64,000 nt of DNA from Pseudomonas lundensis (GCF_002269125.1 NZ_NQKI01000024.1:16119-80118), one strand, 5' to 3'. Shown: positions 13,660 through 22,620, counted from the first letter of the stretch. A program made the numbers and translations. The notes: generated by a model from the letters alone, not told the origin.

Positions 13660-14057
13660 CAAACACAGCAGCAGTTAGAACAGATCAATGCCTCCCACGC
13701 ATCCTGCGTGCCGGCAAAGCCCCCGCATACCTGGGCATGTCGAGAGCTGCATTCGCAGAAATGGTGCGACCTTATGTGCAGGAAATTCGCATCGGCGCGC
13801 AAGGCGTTGGGTTCGACAGGTACGAGCTCGATCAATGGGCTGACAACTACATCAAGACCAAATCGGTTGATAAAGCATCGCCGCAGGACAACAATCCGCC
13901 CTGCAGTGGGCGCCCGGGAGAGAAACAATGGCGCGAAAAACGATCTCCGGTCTCTACGAGAGGAACGGTATCTGGCACATCGACAAGGTCGTCCGTGGTA
14001 CACGACTTCAAGAAAGCACTGGAACAAGCGAAAGGGAAGAAGCCGAGCAGTACCTGA
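13656..14057 (+). CDS. Excisionase-like winged-helix protein
   Basis: A 133-residue protein with an AlpA/Xis-type helix-turn-helix near residues 16-60 (RAGKAPAYLGMSRAAF, then FDRYELDQWADNYI). It would direct excision with the integrase. The last 43 codons overlap the integrase gene in another frame. The tail FKKALEQAKGKKPSS looks like a genuine C-terminus, because similar proteins end the same way. Family and role are inferred from the motif and from position directly before the integrase. Confidence 0.7.
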   Translation: MTNTAAVRTDQCLPRILRAGKAPAYLGMSRAAFAEMVRPYVQEIRIGAQGVGFDRYELDQWADNYIKTKSVDKASPQDNNPPCSGRPGEKQWREKRSPVSTRGTVSGTSTRSSVVHDFKKALEQAKGKKPSST

Positions 14058-15106
14058 TTTTTCGGCTTGAGAAACTCAGGCAGGAGAAGGTTTACGGCGT
14101 GCGTCAGGTGCGAACCTGGCGCGAGGCCGCCACCCGTTTTTTGGTGGAATATCAGGACCAGCCATCAATTGCTTTATCTGCATCGCACATCGAACAGCTT
14201 GATCCTTACCTCGGTGAACTGCCCATAACCCACGTCGATGACGGGGCACTGGCGCAGTTCATCAAGGACAGGCAAACGCCGGGGCTGACAAAGACCGGCA
14301 AGGTTAAGCCCGGCGTATCGAACAGGACAATCAACATCGCCCTGCAACGTGTCGTCAGGATTTTGAATCTATGCGCACGCAAGTGGCGGGATGCTGAGAA
14401 AAGGCCATGGCTGGAATCGGTGCCGATGATCAGCATGCTGGATGAGAAGACAAACAGCCGAAAGCCCTACCCGCTTTCTTGGGAAGAGCAGTCAGTGTTG
14501 TTTGCTGAGTTGCCAGCACACTTGCAACGTATGGCCATGTTCAAGGTGAACACCGGCTGTCGTGAGCAAGAGGTCTGCAAACTGCGTTGGGATTGGGAGA
14601 TTGCTGTGCCCGAGTTGGATACCAGTGTTTTCCTGATACCTGCAGGCTTTGGCGGGAGACGTGAAACCTCTGGTGTGAAGAACGGCGAGGATCGTCTTGT
14701 GGTTCTGAATGGGGTGGCCAAGTCAGTTATCGAGAAGCAACGCGGCCTAAGTAAGGAATGGGTTTTCCCTTATGACGGTACCGGGATGCATCGGATGAAC
14801 GATTCGGCCTGGAAGAAAGCGCGGGTACGTGCAGCGAAGATATGGCAGGAGAAATACCTGCGCCCTGCCTTGCCGGGTTTCGCATCGATCCGGGTACACG
14901 ACCTGAAGCACACCTTTGGCAGAAGGCTACGTGCAGCAGGCGTGACACTGGAAGATCGAAAGGCATTGCTTGGGCATAAGAACGGAAGCATTACGAGCCA
15001 CTATTCTACCGCAGAGCTTGGGCAACTGATCGAAGCGGCAAACAAAGCATCGTCAACTGATTCGCGGGGGCCCGCACTGACGATCTTGAGGAGGAAAACA
15101 GGGTGA
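13928..15106 (+). CDS. int: Tyrosine-recombinase phage integrase
   Basis: A 392-residue site-specific recombinase. The N-terminal part (GIWHIDKVVRGTRLQ) is an arm-binding region. The catalytic domain carries Arg in TGCREQEVCKLRW, a His-x-x-Lys motif in VHDLKHTFGRRL (many members have HxxR), His in LLGHKN and the nucleophile Tyr in SHYSTAELG. The start at 13928 is supported by GGGAG upstream and by the conserved N-terminus. It overlaps the excisionase-like gene by 130 bases. It reads toward tRNA-Pro, which marks the attachment end of the prophage. Confidence 0.93.
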   Translation: MARKTISGLYERNGIWHIDKVVRGTRLQESTGTSEREEAEQYLIFRLEKLRQEKVYGVRQVRTWREAATRFLVEYQDQPSIALSASHIEQLDPYLGELPITHVDDGALAQFIKDRQTPGLTKTGKVKPGVSNRTINIALQRVVRILNLCARKWRDAEKRPWLESVPMISMLDEKTNSRKPYPLSWEEQSVLFAELPAHLQRMAMFKVNTGCREQEVCKLRWDWEIAVPELDTSVFLIPAGFGGRRETSGVKNGEDRLVVLNGVAKSVIEKQRGLSKEWVFPYDGTGMHRMNDSAWKKARVRAAKIWQEKYLRPALPGFASIRVHDLKHTFGRRLRAAGVTLEDRKALLGHKNGSITSHYSTAELGQLIEAANKASSTDSRGPALTILRRKTG

Positions 15107-15132
15107 TCCCCCGCAAAAGTCCCTACGCATGA

Positions 15133-15160
15133 AAAAGCCCAACTCGTGAAAGTTGGGCTA
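15133..15160 (-). terminator. Terminator downstream of tRNA-Pro
   Basis: On the minus strand, GCCCAACT and AGTTGGGC pair and are followed by TTTTT. It serves the tRNA transcript and could also stop integrase transcription in the other direction. Confidence 0.8.
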
Positions 15161-15175
15161 AGTCATTGAATAATA

Positions 15176-15252
15176 TGGTCGGGACGGAGTGATTCGAACA
15201 CTCGACCCCTAGCACCCCATGCTAGTGCGCTACCGGACTGCGCTACGCCCCG
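15176..15252 (-). tRNA. tRNA-Pro, anticodon GGG, prophage insertion target
   Basis: A 77-base cloverleaf with acceptor stem CGGGGCG/CGTCCCG, anticodon stem CTAGC/GCTAG enclosing ATGGGGT (anticodon GGG, reading CCC), a T arm GAGTG-TTCGAAT-CACTC and an encoded CCA end. Its 3' end faces the integrase gene, so the phage most probably recombined within its 3' half and rebuilt an intact tRNA. Confidence 0.95.
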
Positions 15253-15331
15253 ACTAGGCGTTAGAACTATTTGAAATAACTCGGGCAAATATACCTTAAG
15301 CCTAAAAAAAGCGAAAGTAGTAATGATCAAG

Positions 15332-15688
15332 TTATTTGCGAAGGATCAACAAAACATCTTCAAGCTCTGAAATGGTTTGGCGGATCAACTGCTTGTACTG
15401 GGTTGTATCATCTTTCGCTTCATCACCTGAAAGACGCAACCGCGCACCTCCAATTGTGAAGCCTTGGTCATACAACAAGGCACGAATCTGCCGGATCATC
15501 AACACATCCTGTCGTTGATAATACCGGCGATTTCCTCGCCGCTTTACGGGGTTAAGTTGAGGAAACTCTTGCTCCCAATATCGCAGCACATGCGGTTTGA
15601 CCGCACACAACTCGCTAACTTCGCCGATGGCGAAGTAGCGCTTGCCCGGAATTGGCGGGAGCTCGTCGTTATGACTTGGTTCCAGCAT
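15332..15688 (-). CDS. MerR-family transcriptional regulator
   Basis: A 118-residue protein with an N-terminal MerR-type winged helix (YFAIGEVSELCAVKPHVLRY, then RRGNRRYYQRQDV) and a short C-terminal helix without ligand cysteines. It overlaps the end of ihfA by 20 bases, with AGAGG inside ihfA as ribosome binding site. A small MerR gene after ihfA is the usual Pseudomonas arrangement. The target genes are unknown. Confidence 0.88.
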   Translation of the reverse strand: MLEPSHNDELPPIPGKRYFAIGEVSELCAVKPHVLRYWEQEFPQLNPVKRRGNRRYYQRQDVLMIRQIRALLYDQGFTIGGARLRLSGDEAKDDTTQYKQLIRQTISELEDVLLILRK

Positions 15689-15971
15689 AAGCCTCTACTC
15701 GGGCTTTTAACTTCTGCCCTGGACGAAAAGTGACCACACGGCGTGCCGTGATCGGGATTTCCTCTCCCGTTTTCGGATTGCGGCCAGGCCGCTGTCGCTT
15801 GTCACGCAAATCAAAGTTGCCAAAACCGGACAACTTGACCTGTTCATTGTCTTCAAGAGCGTGCCTGATCTCTTCGAAAAAAAGCTCCACCAATTCCTTG
15901 GCTTCACGTTTATTCAGGCCCAGCTCTTCATAAAGACGTTCCGCCATTTCAGCTTTCGTCAGAGCCCCCAT
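15669..15971 (-). CDS. ihfA: Integration host factor subunit alpha
   Basis: A 100-residue nucleoid protein that bends DNA as a heterodimer with IhfB and is needed for site-specific recombination, sigma-54 promoters and replication. The HU/IHF fold is clear: MAERLYEELGLNKREAKELV helices, then the beta-arm signature (GFGNFDLRDKRQRPGRNPKT) with the intercalating Pro. It starts three bases after pheT, with AAGGAAG upstream, and belongs to the same operon. Confidence 0.97.
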   Translation of the reverse strand: MGALTKAEMAERLYEELGLNKREAKELVELFFEEIRHALEDNEQVKLSGFGNFDLRDKRQRPGRNPKTGEEIPITARRVVTFRPGQKLKARVEAYAGTKS

Positions 15972-15974
15972 ACG

Positions 15975-18353
15975 TCACTTCCTTAACGTGGCGTTTAACC
16001 TTTGTTCGAGCGAGGTGAGGATGTTCTGCGTCGTGGTATTCACCTCATCGTCATTAAGAGTGCGCGATGGATGCTGCCAGGTCAAGCCGACCGCAAGGCT
16101 TTTTCTATTGGGATCAATACCTTTACCTTGATAAACGTCAAAAAGCCTCAGGTCTGTCAACCACTCGCCCGCATTTTCACGAATGACATTCAACACATCA
16201 CTGGCAGCTACGTCTTTGTCGGCAATCAAAGCCAGATCGCGACGGACTTCCGGAAAGCGCGAAAGCTCAGAAAATTTCGGCATTTTGCCCGACGCCACTT
16301 CTGCCAAAACCAATTCAAAAACAAAAACAGGCCTGTCCAGACCCAATTTTTTGTTCAGTTCCGGGTGAAGCGCGCCTACAAAACCTACCTGACGACCATT
16401 ACGCTCAATACGTGCAGTCTGTCCAGGGTGGAGCGCCGAGTGCTGACCAGGAACAAACTCAAAAGCATCCAAAGCACCCGCAAAGCCCAATACAGCTTCC
16501 ACATCAGCTTTAATGTCAAAAAAGTCGGCCACTTCACGCCCCTGCGCCCAACCTTCAGGAAAGCGAGTACCGCACACAACTCCCGCAAGCATGGACTCTT
16601 GCTTTAGACCTTCCAACTGCCCTACAAACCGTAGTCCGCTTTCAAAAAGACGGACGCGATCTTGTTGACGGTTCAAGTTGTGTTGCAATGCTTTGACCAA
16701 ACCAGGCCACAAGGAAGCACGCATCGCCGCCATATCATTGGATATAGGATTGGCTAACAGCAAAGGCTCAAGGTCAGGGTTGAAAAGCTCAAACTGTTTA
16801 GGGTCGATGAAACTGTAGGTGATAGCTTCTTGATATCCGCGCGCTACCAGCAAACGACGCAGCTCTGGCAACTCACTGCGAGCTTCAGTCTTGGCTTGAG
16901 GCGCCAGTCGGGCTTGCGGATAACGGACTGGAAGACGGTTGTACCCGTACAAACGAGCAAGCTCTTCTATCAAGTCCACTTCCAGACTGATATCAAAACG
17001 ATGGCTTGGGACGCCTACGCGCCATTGCCCCTCGCCAATTGCAGTAACTTCAAGCCCCAAGGCACACAGCAAACGCTCGACCTGGCCGGGATCCATCTCC
17101 ATTCCCAACATCTGACTGATACGCGCAGCACGCAGGTTGATGGGGGCAATCGACGGTAAGAACTGTTCGGCAACTGTTTCGATAATCGGACCTGCTTCAC
17201 CACCGGTAATTTCTAGCAATAAGCCAGTGGCGCGCTCCATAGCTTCACGGGCCAAATTCCAGTCCACGCCACGCTCGTAGCGGTGGGACGCATCCGTGTG
17301 CAACCCATAGGACCGTGCTTTACCAGCTACGGCAATTTGGTCGAAGAAAGCGCTTTCAAGAAATACATCTCGGGTTGTCGCAGATACGCCGCTGTGCTCA
17401 CCACCCATTACACCCGCAATGGCCAGCGCCCGCTGATGGTCTGCAATAACAAGCGTATCACTGCGCAAGCTAACTTCCTGGCCATCAAGCAAAACCAGTT
17501 TTTCACCCTCTTCCGCCATGCGAACACGGATACCACCGTTGATTTCGGCGAGATCAAATGCATGAAGAGGCTGCCCCAGCTCCAGCATCACGTAATTAGT
17601 GATGTCGACCGCAGCGTCGATGCTGCGCACATCGGCGCGGCGCAAGCGCTCCACCATCCACAGAGGTGTAGGTCGGGATAAATCTACATTGCGGATGATA
17701 CGGCCCAGATAACGAGGGCATGCAGAAGGCGCCAACACATCTACAGAGCGGACTTCGTCATGTACGGCAGGGACAGGCTCAATCACCGGGCGTGTCACTT
17801 CTGCGGCGTACAAAGCGCCCACTTCACGGGCCAAACCTGCCAAAGACAAGCAATCACCGCGGTTCGGGGTCAAATCGACCTCAATACTCGCATCTTCGAG
17901 GTCTAGGTAAACACGAATGTCCTCGCCTACCGGAGCATCTGCAGGAAGCTCCATCAGACCGTCATTACCCTCGCCAATTTGCAGCTCGGCTTCGGAGCAC
18001 AACATGCCATTGGACTCAACACCGCGCAGCTTGGCTTTCTTGATCTTGAAGTCGCCCGGCAATTGAGCGCCGATCATGGCAAACGGAATCTTCAGGCCCG
18101 GACGTACATTCGGCGCCCCGCAGACGACTTGAAAAGTTTCAATACCATTTGTAACTTGGCAAACACGAAGTTTGTCAGCGTCCGGGTGCTGCTCGATGGC
18201 CAATACCTCACCCACCACAACACCGCTGAATGCACCTGCGACCGGAGCCACACTGTCCACTTCAAGTCCAGCCATCGACAGACGAGCAACCAACTCGTCG
18301 CGTTCTACCTGCGGGTTAACCCAACCACGCAGCCACTGTTCACTGAATTTCAT
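15975..18353 (-). CDS. pheT: Phenylalanyl-tRNA synthetase beta subunit
   Basis: A 792-residue subunit of the alpha2-beta2 enzyme that charges tRNA-Phe. It has the usual bacterial length and domain order: an EMAP-type tRNA-binding domain (residues 40-150, VVGEVLAIEQHPDADKLRVC), the B3/B4 editing region, the catalytic-like core and a C-terminal anticodon-binding domain (SRFPEVRRDLALIADKDV). It lies directly downstream of pheS and upstream of ihfA. Confidence 0.97.
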   Translation of the reverse strand: MKFSEQWLRGWVNPQVERDELVARLSMAGLEVDSVAPVAGAFSGVVVGEVLAIEQHPDADKLRVCQVTNGIETFQVVCGAPNVRPGLKIPFAMIGAQLPGDFKIKKAKLRGVESNGMLCSEAELQIGEGNDGLMELPADAPVGEDIRVYLDLEDASIEVDLTPNRGDCLSLAGLAREVGALYAAEVTRPVIEPVPAVHDEVRSVDVLAPSACPRYLGRIIRNVDLSRPTPLWMVERLRRADVRSIDAAVDITNYVMLELGQPLHAFDLAEINGGIRVRMAEEGEKLVLLDGQEVSLRSDTLVIADHQRALAIAGVMGGEHSGVSATTRDVFLESAFFDQIAVAGKARSYGLHTDASHRYERGVDWNLAREAMERATGLLLEITGGEAGPIIETVAEQFLPSIAPINLRAARISQMLGMEMDPGQVERLLCALGLEVTAIGEGQWRVGVPSHRFDISLEVDLIEELARLYGYNRLPVRYPQARLAPQAKTEARSELPELRRLLVARGYQEAITYSFIDPKQFELFNPDLEPLLLANPISNDMAAMRASLWPGLVKALQHNLNRQQDRVRLFESGLRFVGQLEGLKQESMLAGVVCGTRFPEGWAQGREVADFFDIKADVEAVLGFAGALDAFEFVPGQHSALHPGQTARIERNGRQVGFVGALHPELNKKLGLDRPVFVFELVLAEVASGKMPKFSELSRFPEVRRDLALIADKDVAASDVLNVIRENAGEWLTDLRLFDVYQGKGIDPNRKSLAVGLTWQHPSRTLNDDEVNTTTQNILTSLEQRLNATLRK

Positions 18354-18379
18354 CCTGCTCTCCTAAAAATGCGTTACGA

Positions 18380-19396
18380 CTAGCGAAATTGCGCGAGGAA
18401 TCGCAAGTCGTTCTCGAAGAACAGACGCAAGTCATTCACACCGTAACGCAGCATGGCCAAACGCTCCACACCCATGCCGAAAGCAAAACCTGAGAACTCT
18501 TCAGGGTCAATCCCGGACATACGCAGCACATTAGGATGAACCATTCCACACCCCATGACCTCGAGCCAGCCCGTCTGTTTGCAGACACGACAACCCTTGC
18601 CGCTACACATCACGCACTCCATATCCACTTCTGCCGAGGGTTCAGTGAAGGGGAAGTAAGAAGGACGAAAACGTACGGCCAATTCTTTTTCAAAGAACAC
18701 CCGAAGGAACTCTTCAATGGTGCCTTTGAGATCAGCAAAGTTGATATCGCGATCGATCAGCAGGCCTTCAACCTGATGAAACATTGGCGAATGAGTGATA
18801 TCCGAGTCACTTCGATATACACGCCCAGGGCAGACAATGCGGATCGGCGGTTGCTTCGACTCCATTGTGCGGACCTGAACCGGAGAGGTATGGGTACGCA
18901 GCAACATGTTCGCATTGAAATAGAAGGTGTCATGCATAGAACGCGCCGGGTGATGGCCCGGAATGTTGAGTGCTTCGAAGTTGTGGTAATCGTCTTCAAC
19001 CTCGGGACCTTCGGCAATGCCGTAGCCAATGCGGGTAAAGAACTGCTCAATACGTTCCAGAGTCCGGGTTACCGGATGCAGACCGCCGGAGGTCTGGCCT
19101 CGACCAGGCAGGGTCACATCAATGGATTCGGCAGACAGTTTGGCGGCCAGCTCGGCCTCTTCAAACTGGGCCTTGCGCGCATTGAGAACCTCTGTGACAC
19201 GCTCCTTGGCATCATTGATTAGCGCGCCTACTTGAGGACGCTCCTCTGCCGGCAAATTCCCCAAGGTCTTCATCACCTGAGTCAATTCGCCTTTTTTACC
19301 AAGGTAAAGAACCCGGATTTGCTCCAGGGCATTGATATCTTCAGCGCTCTCAACAGCCTCTAGTGCTTTAGAGACCAGCGCATCCAGGTTTTCCAT
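18380..19396 (-). CDS. pheS: Phenylalanyl-tRNA synthetase alpha subunit
   Basis: A 338-residue catalytic subunit. An N-terminal coiled coil (residues 1-90) is followed by class II synthetase motifs: LHPVTRTLERIEQFF, motif 2 (RIVCPGRVYRSDSDITHSP) and motif 3 (GFAFGMGVERLAMLRYG). The start at 19396 (GGAG nine bases upstream) gives the family length. The longer frame to 19546 runs through the upstream hairpin and is rejected. pheT follows after 26 bases. Confidence 0.97.
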   Translation of the reverse strand: MENLDALVSKALEAVESAEDINALEQIRVLYLGKKGELTQVMKTLGNLPAEERPQVGALINDAKERVTEVLNARKAQFEEAELAAKLSAESIDVTLPGRGQTSGGLHPVTRTLERIEQFFTRIGYGIAEGPEVEDDYHNFEALNIPGHHPARSMHDTFYFNANMLLRTHTSPVQVRTMESKQPPIRIVCPGRVYRSDSDITHSPMFHQVEGLLIDRDINFADLKGTIEEFLRVFFEKELAVRFRPSYFPFTEPSAEVDMECVMCSGKGCRVCKQTGWLEVMGCGMVHPNVLRMSGIDPEEFSGFAFGMGVERLAMLRYGVNDLRLFFENDLRFLAQFR

Positions 19397-19412
19397 GTAC
19401 AGACTCCAGATA

Positions 19413-19450
19413 CAAAACAGGGGAAGAGCTTGAAGGCTCTTCCCCTGTTT
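19413..19450 (-). terminator. Strong hairpin between rplT and pheS (attenuator-like)
   Basis: A perfect 15-pair stem (AAACAGGGGAAGAGC and its complement) with a six-base loop, followed by TTTTG, lies 19 bases before the pheS start. E. coli controls pheST by attenuation at this place. Here I find no Phe-rich leader peptide upstream, so partial termination or processing is more likely. Confidence 0.7.
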
Positions 19451-19505
19451 ATGACGTTTAACACCCAAGCTTACATAAGCAAGCCCAAGTGACTGTCGGG
19501 GGTAC

Positions 19506-19862
19506 TTAAGCCAGAGTGGCTTTAGCTTTCTCGACAATCGCAGCAAACGCCGCTTTTTCGTTCACTGCCAGATCAGCCAGAACCTTACGGTCGATCTCAA
19601 TGGACGCCTTTTTCAGGCCGGCGATGAAACGGCTGTAAGACAGGCCGTTGATACGTGCACCAGCGTTGATACGAGCGATCCACAGAGCGCGGAACTGACG
19701 TTTTTTCTGACGACGGTCACGGTAGGCGTATTGGCCTGCCTTGATTACCGCTTGCTTGGCAACACGGAATACGCGCGAACGTGCACCGTAGTAGCCTTTA
19801 GCCAGTTTCAGAATTTTTTTGTGACGTTTACGGGCGACAACGCCACGCTTTACACGAGCCAT
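19506..19862 (-). CDS. rplT: 50S ribosomal protein L20
   Basis: A 118-residue basic ribosomal protein that binds 23S rRNA early in assembly. The typical N-terminus (MARVKRGVVARKRHKKILKL) and the GYYGARSRVFRVAKQAV segment are present. It follows rpmI by 29 bases in the order infC-rpmI-rplT, in which L20 usually represses translation of rpmI-rplT. Confidence 0.98.
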   Translation of the reverse strand: MARVKRGVVARKRHKKILKLAKGYYGARSRVFRVAKQAVIKAGQYAYRDRRQKKRQFRALWIARINAGARINGLSYSRFIAGLKKASIEIDRKVLADLAVNEKAAFAAIVEKAKATLA

Positions 19863-19891
19863 GAGTTACTTCCTCTAGTCTTAACCAAAAA

Positions 19892-20086
19892 TTAACGAAG
19901 GCGCAGCATGCGCTCGACTTTTGCCACGTCAGACGGATGCAGCAAGCTGCTACCGCGCAATTGACGCTTACGCTTGGTCGACATTTTGGTCAGGATGTGG
20001 CTCTTGAAAGCGTGTTTGTGCTTGATACCGTTAGCAGTTTTCAGAAACCGCTTAGCAGCACCACTTTTAGTCTTCATCTTTGGCAT
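19892..20086 (-). CDS. rpmI: 50S ribosomal protein L35
   Basis: A 64-residue basic protein with the family start MPKMKTKSGAAKRFLKTANG and the expected length. It lies between infC and rplT. Confidence 0.98.
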   Translation of the reverse strand: MPKMKTKSGAAKRFLKTANGIKHKHAFKSHILTKMSTKRKRQLRGSSLLHPSDVAKVERMLRLR

Positions 20087-20146
20087 GTTCGGATACTCCG
20101 CATTCAGTTGATAAACATAACCGCAAGGCCTGCCGTGCCCTGGTGG

Positions 20147-20698
20147 TTACTTCTTCTTTTTCGGGGCGATGACCATGATCAGCTGGCGTCCTTCCATCTT
20201 AGGATGCTGTTCGACGGTACCGTATTCCACAAGGTCAGCTTCAACCCGCTTCAACAGTTCCATACCCAGCTCCTGGTGGGCCATCTCACGGCCACGGAAT
20301 CTTAACGACACCTTGGCCCTGTCCCCATCACTCAGGAAACGTACCAGGTTGCGCAGTTTTACCTGGTAATCCCCTTCCTCCGTCCCTGGACGAAACTTGA
20401 TTTCTTTAACCTGGATTTGTTTCTGGTTTTTCTTCGCTGCGGCAATCTGTTTCTTCTTTTCGAAGATCGATTTGCCGTAATCCATCAGCTTGCAAACAGG
20501 TGGTACTGCATCAGCGGAAATTTCCACCAAATCCAGTTTGGCTTCTTCAGCCTTAAGAAGCGCTTCTTCGATCGGGACAATGCCAAGTTGCTCGCCCTCA
20601 GCTCCGATTAACCGAACCTCGCGTGCCGAGATATTCTCGTTGATCGGGGCCTTCGGTGCAGCTCGTTTATCTTGTCTCATTTCACGCTTAATAATAAT
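20147..20698 (-). CDS. infC: Translation initiation factor IF-3 with ATT start
   Basis: IF-3 binds the 30S subunit and checks start codon and initiator tRNA. The 183-residue frame has the two domains and linker of the family (APINENISAREVRLIG, later KEIKFRPGTEEGDYQVKLRN). No ATG precedes residue 7. Three consecutive ATT codons at 20698-20690 follow GGAG, giving the N-terminus M-I-I-K-R-E-M known in Pseudomonas. A rare ATT start lets IF-3 limit its own synthesis. Which of the three ATTs is used is uncertain. The first base overlaps the thrS stop. Confidence 0.95.
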   Translation of the reverse strand: MIIKREMRQDKRAAPKAPINENISAREVRLIGAEGEQLGIVPIEEALLKAEEAKLDLVEISADAVPPVCKLMDYGKSIFEKKKQIAAAKKNQKQIQVKEIKFRPGTEEGDYQVKLRNLVRFLSDGDRAKVSLRFRGREMAHQELGMELLKRVEADLVEYGTVEQHPKMEGRQLIMVIAPKKKK

Positions 20699-22620
20699 TA
20701 CTCCGAATCATGGCGACCACGCCGGGAAACCGCTTGTGCGAGGAATTCAGCGAATTGCGCGACGGGCATCGAGCCCAGGTCAGCACCTTCACGTGTACGC
20801 ACAGCGACAGTCTGCATCTCGACTTCCCGATCTCCGATAACCAAGAGATAAGGAACCTTGAGCAAAGTATGCTCGCGGATTTTAAAGCCGATCTTTTCAT
20901 TTCTCAAGTCTGACTTGGCACGAAATCCGCTCTGATTGAGAGTTTTTTCAACTTCAGCAGCAAATTCGGCCTGTTTATCAGTGATATTCATGATCACTGC
21001 CTGGGTTGGCGCCAACCACGCAGGGAACGCACCTTCGTAGTGTTCAATCAGAATACCGACGAAACGCTCGAACGATCCAAGGATCGCACGGTGCAACATA
21101 ACCGGGTGCTTGCGGCTGTTGTCTTCAGAGACGTATTCAGCGCCAAGACGAATCGGCAGGTTGAAATCGAGCTGCAAGGTACCACACTGCCAGACACGAC
21201 CCAGACAATCTTTCAAAGAAAACTCAATCTTCGGACCGTAAAAAGCACCTTCACCCGGTTGCAGGTCATACGCAAGGCCAGCACTGTCAAGCGCCGAGGC
21301 CAATGCGCTTTCGGCACGATCCCACAACTCATCGGAACCCACACGCTTTTCCGGGCGAGTAGACAATTTCAGCTCGATATCCTTGAAACCGAAGTCAGCG
21401 TAGACATCCAGCGTGAGCTTGATAAATGCCGCAGATTCGGCCTGCATCTGCTCTTCGGTGCAAAAAATATGCGCGTCATCTTGAGTGAAGGCACGCACCC
21501 GCATGATGCCGTGCAGCGCACCCGACGGTTCGTTACGGTGGCAAGCACCGAACTCTGCCAGACGCATTGGCAACTCGCGGTAGCTTTTCAAGCCCTGATT
21601 AAAGACCTGCACGTGGCACGGGCAGTTCATCGGCTTGATTGCGTAATCGCGGCTCTCCGACTCAGTCGTGAACATGTTTTCAGCGTAGTTGGCCCAGTGA
21701 CCGGATTTCTCCCACAAACTGCGGTCCACAACCTGAGGCGTCTTGATCTCAAGATAACCGTTCTCACGCTGCACCTTGCGCATGTACTGCTCAAGCACCT
21801 GGTAAAGCGTCCAGCCGTTTGGATGCCAAAATACCATCCCCGGCGCTTCTTCCTGAGTATGGAAAAGCCCCAGGCGCTTACCGATTTTGCGGTGATCGCG
21901 TTTCTCGGCCTCTTCAATACGCTGAATGTAAGCAGCCAACTGCTTCTTGTCAGCCCACGCAGTGCCGTAGATACGCTGCAACTGCTCATTCTTGGCATCG
22001 CCACGCCAGTAAGCGCCCGACAACTTGGTCAACTTGAAGGACTTCAAGAAGCGCGTGTTTGGCACATGAGGGCCACGGCACATGTCGACGTATTCTTCGT
22101 GGAAATACAGGCCCATGGCCTGTTCGTCCGGCATATCTTCGACAAGGCGCAGCTTGTAATCTTCGCCGCGCTCGGAAAACAGCCGGATCACTTCGGCACG
22201 AGGCGTGACCTTCTTGATCACGTCGTAATCTTTCTCGATCAACTGCTGCATGCGCTGTTCAATCGCAGCCATGTCCTCAGGGGTAAAAGGACGATCGTAG
22301 AAAATGTCGTAATAGAAGCCTTCCTGAATGACAGGACCAATGACCATTTTGGCCGTTGGATACAATTGCTTCACTGCATGACCAACGAGGTGGGCGCAAG
22401 AGTGACGAATGATCTCCAGCCCCTCTTCATCCTTGGGCGTGATGATTTGCAGCGTGGCGTCATTTTCAATCAGGTCGCAGGCATCAACCAGCTTGCCGTT
22501 GACTTTGCCGGCGACAGTGGCTTTTGCCAGACCTGCACCAATCGAAGCGGCAACTTCGGCGACTGACACTGCGTGATCGAAAGTACGTTGACTGCCATCG
22601 GGAAGAGTAATAGTTGGCAT
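20698..22620 (-). CDS. thrS: Threonyl-tRNA synthetase
   Basis: A 640-residue class II enzyme that charges tRNA-Thr. It has an N-terminal TGS domain (MPTITLPDGSQRTFDHAVSV), the editing domain with the HSCAHLVGHAVKQLYP metal site, the catalytic core (KPMNCPCHVQVFN, then HRNEPSGALHGIMRVRAFTQ) and a C-terminal anticodon-binding domain. The ATG at 22620 has GGAGG six bases upstream. The upstream in-frame start at 22653 is rejected. Confidence 0.98.
   Translation of the reverse strand: MPTITLPDGSQRTFDHAVSVAEVAASIGAGLAKATVAGKVNGKLVDACDLIENDATLQIITPKDEEGLEIIRHSCAHLVGHAVKQLYPTAKMVIGPVIQEGFYYDIFYDRPFTPEDMAAIEQRMQQLIEKDYDVIKKVTPRAEVIRLFSERGEDYKLRLVEDMPDEQAMGLYFHEEYVDMCRGPHVPNTRFLKSFKLTKLSGAYWRGDAKNEQLQRIYGTAWADKKQLAAYIQRIEEAEKRDHRKIGKRLGLFHTQEEAPGMVFWHPNGWTLYQVLEQYMRKVQRENGYLEIKTPQVVDRSLWEKSGHWANYAENMFTTESESRDYAIKPMNCPCHVQVFNQGLKSYRELPMRLAEFGACHRNEPSGALHGIMRVRAFTQDDAHIFCTEEQMQAESAAFIKLTLDVYADFGFKDIELKLSTRPEKRVGSDELWDRAESALASALDSAGLAYDLQPGEGAFYGPKIEFSLKDCLGRVWQCGTLQLDFNLPIRLGAEYVSEDNSRKHPVMLHRAILGSFERFVGILIEHYEGAFPAWLAPTQAVIMNITDKQAEFAAEVEKTLNQSGFRAKSDLRNEKIGFKIREHTLLKVPYLLVIGDREVEMQTVAVRTREGADLGSMPVAQFAEFLAQAVSRRGRHDSE

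Larger units (their letters stand above)
1..15175. mobile_element. Lambda-like prophage, right-hand part
   Basis: The region contains, in lambda order, portal, lysis cassette, a Q-position HTH gene, RusA, P-like and O-like replication genes, CII-like, Cro-like, operators, CI, a second operator cluster, recombination genes, an excisionase-like gene and an integrase. The integrase end abuts the 3' end of tRNA-Pro(GGG), the usual target of tyrosine integrases, so the attachment core is probably in the 3' part of that tRNA. The other attachment copy, terminase, capsid and tail genes lie left of position 1 or are absent. The exact right boundary is inferred, because the second repeat copy cannot be seen. 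Confidence 0.93.

Noticed and set aside
21040..22566. 508-codon plus-strand frame opposite thrS
   Set aside because: It lies exactly over a conserved synthetase gene and shows no protein-family features.
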